Of a DNA stretch of 47,827 nucleotides, positions 42,638-47,827 are shown piece by piece. The notes under the pieces were generated by a model. The model had not been told where the DNA came from, ran no database searches, and saw only the letters and a program-made list of their open reading frames with translations. This stretch comes from Spirochaetota bacterium (GTDB lineage: Bacteria; Spirochaetota; UBA4802; UBA5368), in contig SCSX01000029.1 in the NCBI GenBank assembly GCA_004297825.1, positions 1-47,827 of the forward strand, in the 5' to 3' direction. The translations under genes were made by a program, and so were the position numbers. Positions within the stretch are counted from its first letter, which is position 1. Each line of letters begins with the position of its first letter.

Positions 42638-43414
42638 TTATGCGAAAGGCGTGCGGAGCACGCCCGCCGCCCCCTGCCACTCCTCCTCGCGGAGGAACCT
42701 GAGACCCAGCGGCATCCCGCGCGTGTCCCCGCGCGCCCGGTAGCTCCCGAAGAGCCGGTCCCAGATCGAGAATACGGACGCGTAGTTCGAATTGGTCTCC
42801 CCCCATTCCACCGAGTGGTGCACGCGGTGCATGTCCGGACTCACGACGAGCGCGCGCATCACCCTGTCGGCCCGCGCGGGAAGCGCCGTGTTGCTATGGT
42901 GAAACTGCACGATGGTCTGCATGCAGGTTTCGTAGACCAGGAGATCGGCGGCGTCCATACCGAGCGCCAGCATGACCGGAATGCGCAGGAGCGCGGAGAG
43001 CATTATCTCGAACGGGTGAAAGCGGAGCGCCGTGCTCGCGTCCATCGCGGTATCCGAGTGGTGCGCACGATGCAATCTCCACAGCAGCTTTATGCGGTGG
43101 TTCATGCGATGCCATGCGTACATCCAGAGATCGAACAGCACGAAACAGAGCGCGCCGCGCGCGAGCGTCCCCTGCGCGACGGGATCGATCAGGCGCGCGA
43201 GGCCCAGGCCGCGCGCCTCCGCCATCGGCAGTATCTGCGCGTACAGGAAGGAGGCCGGGGCCCCGATGAGCAGGCCGTTTATAATCCCGACCGCAATGTT
43301 GCCCAGCGCGTGGGGAATGCGCCGGACCCGTCCGCCAAAATGCGGGAAAAGCGTTTCGAGTCCGATGAAGAGCGCGAGCGTCGCCGCGCTTATCAATGCG
43401 CGCGCGTTCATCAT
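42638..43414 (-). CDS. Sterol desaturase/fatty acid hydroxylase superfamily protein
   Basis: 258 residues from ATG 43414, which overlaps the stop of the upstream gene (ATGA). Histidine clusters of the di-iron superfamily are present: HRMNHR, HRAHHSDTAMD, HHSNTAL and HRVHHS, with four to five TM helices between. The superfamily hydroxylates or desaturates lipids at the membrane using molecular oxygen. The substrate is unknown. The tight coupling with the upstream transferase suggests lipid or isoprenoid modification within one pathway. Confidence 0.92.
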   Translation of the reverse strand: MMNARALISAATLALFIGLETLFPHFGGRVRRIPHALGNIAVGIINGLLIGAPASFLYAQILPMAEARGLGLARLIDPVAQGTLARGALCFVLFDLWMYAWHRMNHRIKLLWRLHRAHHSDTAMDASTALRFHPFEIMLSALLRIPVMLALGMDAADLLVYETCMQTIVQFHHSNTALPARADRVMRALVVSPDMHRVHHSVEWGETNSNYASVFSIWDRLFGSYRARGDTRGMPLGLRFLREEEWQGAAGVLRTPFA

Positions 43415-44148
43415 GCCCCGTTCCCCGCGAGGTCCGGAAGGTTTTCCGCGCACCAGGCGCGGGTGCGCGGCGCGGCTCCGTTTCCCGAGGAGATACGCGC
43501 CAGCAGGCGCTCAAGGTCTCCCCACGAATCGACGTCGTGCCAGGCGGGAAGCAGGTGGAACGATTTTCCGTACTGCCGCAGCCGGTTCGTGGTGTAGGCG
43601 AGGACCGTCTCCGTGCTCCAGGGGATATCCGCGAATATCCGCGGCTCGAACGAACGCGCGTTGAAGCCGACAAGAAAATAGCCGCCGTCGGAGGCCGGTC
43701 CTATCACGGCGTCATGGGAGTCGAGCGCCGATAATGTCTGGGCGATCATGGGGCCGGGAAGATCGGGGATATCGCTTCCCACGAGAAGCGCGCGCCCGTA
43801 ACCCATCCCGAAGGCGCGCGCAAGGGCCGCGCTCATGCGCTCCCCCAGGTCCCCGGCACCCTGCTCGGCGTATGCGAACGCGCCACCCAGCCACAATTCG
43901 GCGCCGGGAATACCACCGGGTGGATCGCATGCGACGATGATATCGGCGCCGGAAGCCGCGAGTATTTCCATTTCATCCTCGACGAACCGGCGATACAGCG
44001 CGGCCGCGCGGTCGTTCCCGATCTCCGTGCCAAGCCTCGTTTTCACCGGGACCGCGCCGGGCAGTTTGATGAACACGATTATCGCGTCCCCCCGATTTGG
44101 CGCGGACGACGTAGGCGCAGACGCGCCGATATTCTCATTCGAACTCAT
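43411..44148 (-). CDS. TIGR04282-type nucleotidyl/glycosyl transferase (GT-A fold)
   Basis: 245 residues. The start IIVFIKLPGAVPVKTRL is the hallmark of TIGR04282 (DUF2064), with GSDIPDLPGPMI as the nucleotide/metal site and IGPASDGGYFLVG. Such proteins are named for association with radical SAM/selenodomain proteins; some act in arsenosugar or glycolipid pathways. No ArsM or ArsS gene is in the window. The 3' end overlaps the sterol-desaturase-fold gene by 4 bases. About 200 bases upstream on the same strand is the TIGR04283 type partner. Confidence 0.9.
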   Translation of the reverse strand: MSSNENIGASAPTSSAPNRGDAIIVFIKLPGAVPVKTRLGTEIGNDRAAALYRRFVEDEMEILAASGADIIVACDPPGGIPGAELWLGGAFAYAEQGAGDLGERMSAALARAFGMGYGRALLVGSDIPDLPGPMIAQTLSALDSHDAVIGPASDGGYFLVGFNARSFEPRIFADIPWSTETVLAYTTNRLRQYGKSFHLLPAWHDVDSWGDLERLLARISSGNGAAPRTRAWCAENLPDLAGNGA

Positions 44149-44355
44149 AGGTATAAGAATTCACAAAGCCGGCGATTTCCCCATGGCGATCACACCGTCC
44201 CCTCCACCGCGAACGGGCGGGACATTACTATTAGTTATTTCCTGTATCGGGCAAATCGAACTAAACGACGCCGTGGGCGCGCCGCTTCCCGTCCATTTAA
44301 TATACCGCACACAGACGCCTGTTTCAAGCACAAAACACAACGGCAGTCAGCGCGC

Positions 44356-45078
44356 CTATCCCCGACCCGGGTAATACCAGCGCACCAGGCGCTCGGGGGA
44401 AACGCCCGCGAGGTAGAGAAGCTGGATGGCGTAATTCCTGAACGTGGTCCGCAGCATCCCGTGGCGCCGCCACATGCGCGAGGAGGTGAGCACCCTTTTT
44501 TTGAAAATTAATATTTTCCATCCCCGCCGCTTGATCCTCCGCATGATCTCGACGTCTTCCATCAGGGGAATGGGGGCATATCCCCCGAGCTCTCTGAAGA
44601 GGGCCGCGCGGATGAATATCGCCTGGTCTCCAAAGGGAATGGCCGTGGCGCGGCTGCGCATAGACGAAGAGCGCTCGACGATGCGAAAGTAGGGGCCGGG
44701 GTCATCCACGCCCAGGTCGAACGCGCCCCCGGCGAGTGCCGGGTCCGCGAGCGCGTCGGCGATATCGTTGAGCGCGCCGGGGGGGAGGATCGTATCGGCG
44801 TGAAGGAAGAGGAGGATGCGTCCGCGCGCCCGGGCGGCGGCGGCGTTCATCTGCAGGGAGCGCCCGCGCGGCGCGATGAGCGTGGTGACGCCGCGACTCT
44901 TCAAGGCCCCGATCGTGGAGCCCGCAGGGTCCCCGTCGGCGATGAGTATATCGGCGCCCCCGTCGTATTCGCGGATACGCTCATCCAGCGAATCGAGCGT
45001 GCGGACGATGGTGCCCGCCTCGCGCAGGACCGGGATGATGACGGATATTCCCGTTTCCTTTTTCGCATAACGCGTCAT
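44356..45078 (-). CDS. TIGR04283-type family 2 glycosyltransferase
   Basis: 240 residues. GT2 core: ISVIIPVLREAGTIVRTLDSL, the nucleotide Asp of LIADGDPAGST, FLHADTILPPGAL for the DXD-like metal site, GDQAIFIRAALFRELGGY and LMEDVEIMRRIKRRG. The last 40 residues (MLRTTFRNYAIQLLYLAGVSPERLVRWYY) form a short hydrophobic end typical of TIGR04283. It pairs functionally with TIGR04282 in many genomes. The 207-base gap to the next gene suggests either a separate promoter or a long leader. Confidence 0.9.
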   Translation of the reverse strand: MTRYAKKETGISVIIPVLREAGTIVRTLDSLDERIREYDGGADILIADGDPAGSTIGALKSRGVTTLIAPRGRSLQMNAAAARARGRILLFLHADTILPPGALNDIADALADPALAGGAFDLGVDDPGPYFRIVERSSSMRSRATAIPFGDQAIFIRAALFRELGGYAPIPLMEDVEIMRRIKRRGWKILIFKKRVLTSSRMWRRHGMLRTTFRNYAIQLLYLAGVSPERLVRWYYPGRG

Positions 45079-45448
45079 ACGCGATCGCCTGAACGGCGTT
45101 TTTTTCCGGATGCGTCCCGGCGCAGGGGCACGGGCGTATTTCCGCCGGACGACGCATGATCTCCGGAATGGTTTCGGGTATTCATAGATGCGTATCGGCC
45201 CCCGAAAAATGCTACCATGGTGATGGCGGAAATGTCAACCATCGCGCGCTGAGGTCGAAGCAGGGAAACACGGAGATTTTCAACGGTGCGTTGCCGGGCT
45301 CGGGGCACGATCCATACGTCATCTTCCGCCCGTACGGTTCACAGCAGGAGGAGCGCGGTGCCGTCACGTGCGTATTATAAGAGGTGGTGTCCGATATTGA
45401 CCCGCGGGTGCCGCACGCGCCTTCACCCGCGATTTCACTCGCCGCGCG
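45079..45448. other. 370-base intergenic region, no gene seen
   Basis: Between the radical SAM gene and the glycosyltransferase gene, both on the minus strand. GC-rich without tRNA, long repeat or clear promoter. A 4-bp stem followed by seven T at 45086-45105 was seen but is too weak and faces no plus-strand gene. Confidence 0.35.
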
Positions 45449-47206
45449 TCAGTACGGGCTGTTCTTTTTCAGGCTCGAAATGGATCCGCTGAAAAACGCC
45501 TGCGCTTCCCTGAACTGCGCGGCGTAAAAAATCCTCATCTCCCCGTTGAGCCGCCGATACTTCCTCCCGAGCGTCTTTACCAGGAGCGCGAGCCTTTTCT
45601 CAATCTTCTCGACCTCGAGCGCATGGACGCTCTCCGAAATCGCGCCCAGCCGTGCGATGCTCTCGCGCACGAAGCCCTGCACGCGGCCGAGATACGTGGA
45701 ATACTCGTCCGCCTTCAGGATGTCCCTGGTCATGATGAACAGGTGATAGCCCTTGATGGCGAAGCGGACCGCAAGCGCGAACGCCGACGGATTTCTAAGG
45801 GCGACGCGGGCGAGGAAGCGCAGGTAGCTCAGCCCGTAACGCGAGAAGGTCTGCTTCACGAGCGAGAGAAAAAACGCGCGGATATCGGTCATGGTGAGCG
45901 GCGGATCGGTCCTCACGGAGGCCGCCGGAAGGCGGTCGATGAACACGCGGCATCGCTCGAAGTAGCGGCGCGGCGAGTAGATCGTGGCGATTATTTTTTT
46001 GTATCCCTCGACGAGCCGCGCTTCCGGCATGCGGGGAACGAATGTCAGCTGGAGATCGTTGGTATTGCTGCCCTGCCAGTTGTTATCGGCCTTGAGGCGT
46101 CCCTCCTTTTCGAGGCGCCGGTAGAGCTGCGTTCCGGTGATGGCGCTCAAAAGGCCCACCATGGCCATGGGAATTCCCGCCCGCTGGATGAAATCGATCT
46201 GCCGATCGAAAATATCGTCCCCGTCGCTGTCGAAGCCCACGATGAATCCCGCCGTGACCTCGATCCCCGCGCGCTGGATCTTTTCCACGGACTCGAAGAG
46301 CCCCGATCTCAGGTTCTGGCCCTTGCTGCATTCCGCGAGCGCCGCGGCGTCCGGGGTTTCGATACCCACGAACACCATGTCAAAACCCGCCTCGACCATG
46401 AGCGCGAGCAGCTCGTCGTCGGCCGCGAGATCGACGCTCGCCTCGGTGAAGAGCGCGAAGGGATACGCGTGCTCCCGCTGCCATTCGATTATTTTCCTGA
46501 GCAGCTCCTTCACCTTGCGCTTGTTCCCGATAAAATTATCGTCCACGATGAAGATGGAGCCGCGCGCCCCGTTCCTATACGCCAGGTCCATCTCGCGCAC
46601 GAACTGGTCCGGGTCCTTGAACCGCGGGTTTCGTCCGAACAATTCAATGATGTCGCAGAACTCGCAATTATAGGGACAGCCCCGCGAGTTCTGGATCGCC
46701 GCGTTCTGGTATTTTGAAAAATCGACCAGGTCGAAGCGCGGGGCGGGCGTTTTCGTGATATCGGGCCTCTCCTGGCTTTCGTAAAGATGTTTCGCGTTCC
46801 CGGCCTCGTAATCCCGTATGAAGCCGGGGAGCGTCGTCTCCGCCTCGTTCAGCACGAAGTGATCGACTCCGCTGATTTCGCCGTGAAGCGCAGTGGGAAA
46901 AGGTCCGCCCGCGACCACGGGCGTGCCGCACTCGTTGCAGAGCCGCACCACCTCGTCGAACGAGCGCCGCTGCACGATCATCGCGGAGAGGAACACCATG
47001 TCGGCATCCTCGACATCCTCGCGGCGCAGCGGTTCCACGTTCATATCGACGAGTTTCGATTCCCAGTCTTCGGGAAGTAACGAGGCTACGGTGATGAGGC
47101 CGAGCGGAATTATGGATGACTTCTTGTTCACAAACGCGAGCGAGTGCTTGAAGCTCCAGTAGGTGGTGGGAAACTCCGGGTATATCATAAGTATTTTTCT
47201 ATGCAT
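45449..47206 (-). CDS. B12-binding-domain radical SAM protein (DUF4070 family)
   Basis: 585 residues from ATG 47206; GTG 47221 would add five residues and neither has a strong ribosome site. An N-terminal cobalamin-binding-type domain (KILMIYPEFPTTYWSFKH, LLPEDWESKLVDMNVEPL, VVAGGPFPT) is followed by a radical SAM barrel with the CxxxCxxC motif in SRGCPYNCEFCDI and FIVDDNFIGN. The last about 180 residues are helical, as in DUF4070. Family knowledge: cobalamin-dependent radical SAM enzymes methylate or rearrange unreactive carbon atoms; close relatives include hopanoid C-2 methylase HpnP, but no hopanoid genes are here, so the substrate stays open. Confidence 0.9.
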   Translation of the reverse strand: MHRKILMIYPEFPTTYWSFKHSLAFVNKKSSIIPLGLITVASLLPEDWESKLVDMNVEPLRREDVEDADMVFLSAMIVQRRSFDEVVRLCNECGTPVVAGGPFPTALHGEISGVDHFVLNEAETTLPGFIRDYEAGNAKHLYESQERPDITKTPAPRFDLVDFSKYQNAAIQNSRGCPYNCEFCDIIELFGRNPRFKDPDQFVREMDLAYRNGARGSIFIVDDNFIGNKRKVKELLRKIIEWQREHAYPFALFTEASVDLAADDELLALMVEAGFDMVFVGIETPDAAALAECSKGQNLRSGLFESVEKIQRAGIEVTAGFIVGFDSDGDDIFDRQIDFIQRAGIPMAMVGLLSAITGTQLYRRLEKEGRLKADNNWQGSNTNDLQLTFVPRMPEARLVEGYKKIIATIYSPRRYFERCRVFIDRLPAASVRTDPPLTMTDIRAFFLSLVKQTFSRYGLSYLRFLARVALRNPSAFALAVRFAIKGYHLFIMTRDILKADEYSTYLGRVQGFVRESIARLGAISESVHALEVEKIEKRLALLVKTLGRKYRRLNGEMRIFYAAQFREAQAFFSGSISSLKKNSPY

Positions 47207-47221
47207 GGTTGTATCCGTCAC

Positions 47222-47580
47222 ATGTTTTATTTCGGGAAATAGTATTTCCAGGTTCGATTATGCTTACAAGGACAGGGTGGGAAGCGCAAAGGTTGCGATA
47301 TTTTTATTACAAAATGGTTTTCCTTAAGGTACTGCTTTTTACAACTCCATGTATTCATTTCGTCGAATCGTGGAGGCACAGAAATGTTTTTAAAATAGTC
47401 TGAATATCCCTGACTCTCCGGGCTGCTGCGGAAATCACCTTGTTATAATAATTCAGAATTAATTGGGGTGTGAATTATTTTCCAGGTGTTTAAAAGGAGA
47501 ATCCGGGAAAAGTGTTACAATTTTCTGCCACTCCTTCGTATTCACTTTAGACGCTCCACTCTTTCTTCGGAGAATACGGA
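47222..47580. other. 359-base divergent, AT-rich intergenic region
   Basis: Lies between the radical SAM gene (minus) and family copy D (plus). It holds the 7-1-7 palindrome at 47235-47249, and near its right end (47535-47556) the leader shared with copy B and a GGAG ribosome site. No gene seen. Confidence 0.45.
47235..47249. promoter_or_regulatory. Perfect 7-1-7 inverted repeat upstream of the radical SAM gene
   Basis: GGAAATA-G-TATTTCC. It lies 14 bases upstream of the GTG and 29 bases upstream of the preferred ATG of the minus-strand radical SAM gene. The geometry equals that of the PerR-like box at 31381-31395, but the sequence differs, so the binding protein is unknown. Confidence 0.4.
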
Positions 47581-47827
47581 ATGCTGCGAACGAGCATCAA
47601 TATGAGAATCGCCATCTTCATTAAGATAGGTCTCGCCGCCGCCAAGCTTGGAATATCCCGCCGCGAGGTCGTGATTATGATTCTTATGCGTATACGACAC
47701 AACATTGATCACTTCCAGGGGGGCTTTACGCTGGTGAAGTACCAGCCGCGTGATCCACGGAAACTTTGGCATTGCTTTCCGATTACCTTCAGGAAGAATG
47801 AGAATGAGCTTGTTTCGGATTTCCGCA
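47581..47827 (+). CDS. Small repeated-family protein, copy D (N-terminal part, cut by window edge)
   Basis: The first 82 residues are visible from ATG 47581, with CGGAGAA upstream; the frame is open to the window end. The N-terminal unit reads RTSINMR, then IFIKIGLAAAKLG and ISRREVVIMILMRI, a close match to a ribbon-helix-helix (GISRRE turn). The linker is GGFTLVKYQPRDP and the start of unit two is CFPITFRKNENELVSDFR. It is the closest copy to B in both protein and leader DNA. Function unknown. Confidence 0.78.
   Translation, partial: MLRTSINMRIAIFIKIGLAAAKLGISRREVVIMILMRIRHNIDHFQGGFTLVKYQPRDPRKLWHCFPITFRKNENELVSDFR

Noticed and set aside
39667-45078. Arsenosugar or mercury-detoxification operon
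   Set aside because: TIGR04282/TIGR04283 proteins and a MerA-like fold are present, but ArsM, ArsS, MerR, MerT and the MerA C-terminal Cys pair are not seen.
45086-45105. Stem CGCC/GGCG followed by seven T on the plus strand
   Set aside because: A 4-bp stem is too weak for a terminator and no plus-strand gene lies upstream.
1-47827. CRISPR arrays, tRNA or rRNA genes, transposases
   Set aside because: I read the intergenic regions for regular short repeats, cloverleaf-like segments and transposase motifs and found none; a covariance search could still reveal a small RNA.

Overview
The window is a GC-rich, gene-dense bacterial chromosome segment with about 43 protein genes on both strands and no rRNA, tRNA, CRISPR array or insertion sequence that I could find. 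Several traits point to a free-living Gram-negative spirochaete-like or otherwise deep-branching bacterium: many multi-domain sensor kinases and a SpoIIE-type phosphatase, predicted outer-membrane barrels, a chemoreceptor with a multi-TM N-terminus, lipoproteins, and a small multicopy family whose layout recalls Leptospira DUF1564 proteins. That assignment is an inference from gene content, with no phylogeny behind it.

Layout. 1-186: tail of a small repeated-family protein (copy A). 0.2-4.1 kb: hybrid histidine kinase/receiver/SpoIIE phosphatase plus an upstream barrel/TPR partner. 4.2-6.2 kb: TatD nuclease, metallophosphoesterase, DUF1499 lipoprotein. 6.4-13.6 kb: two very large divergent PAS-array HisKA_2 kinases. 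13.6-15.8 kb: class D beta-lactamase, LysE-type exporter, YiiX-like permuted papain-fold enzyme. 15.9-20.1 kb: VapBC-like toxin-antitoxin, AHSA1-like protein, an easily missed 44-residue basic protein, SDR oxidoreductase, HEAT-repeat protein. 20.5-27.6 kb: 7TM-type chemoreceptor, TetR regulator and thioesterase sharing an operator, OPA-type transporter coupled to a HAD phosphatase, GNAT acetyltransferase. 27.7-31.8 kb: barrel protein, map, recA, family copy B, PerR/Fur regulator. 31.8-32.8 kb: a 151-bp near-palindromic repeat and a ParE/Phd module. 32.8-38.3 kb: barrel protein plus trypsin-like protease, RlmD-like RNA methyltransferase, family copy C, an orphan STAS-like protein. 38.3-45.1 kb: M48 protease and a tight reverse-strand operon (two glycosyltransferase-type proteins, sterol-desaturase-fold enzyme, flavin disulfide reductase, TVP38 membrane protein, ferredoxin-nitroreductase). 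45.4-47.8 kb: B12-binding radical SAM enzyme and the start of family copy D.

The most striking unexplained element is the small-protein family present as four copies (A-D) in under 48 kb. Each complete copy looks like two ribbon-helix-helix units in one chain followed by a conserved Cys-Trp-aromatic motif, and copies B and D also share their upstream leader DNA. I regard this as the best candidate for an undescribed system. The second candidate is the 39.7-45.1 kb operon, which combines TIGR04282/TIGR04283-type transferases with membrane redox enzymes. Regulatory sites readable directly include a paired TetR operator, a perfect 7-1-7 Fur-family box, and promoter/operator palindromes of both toxin-antitoxin modules.
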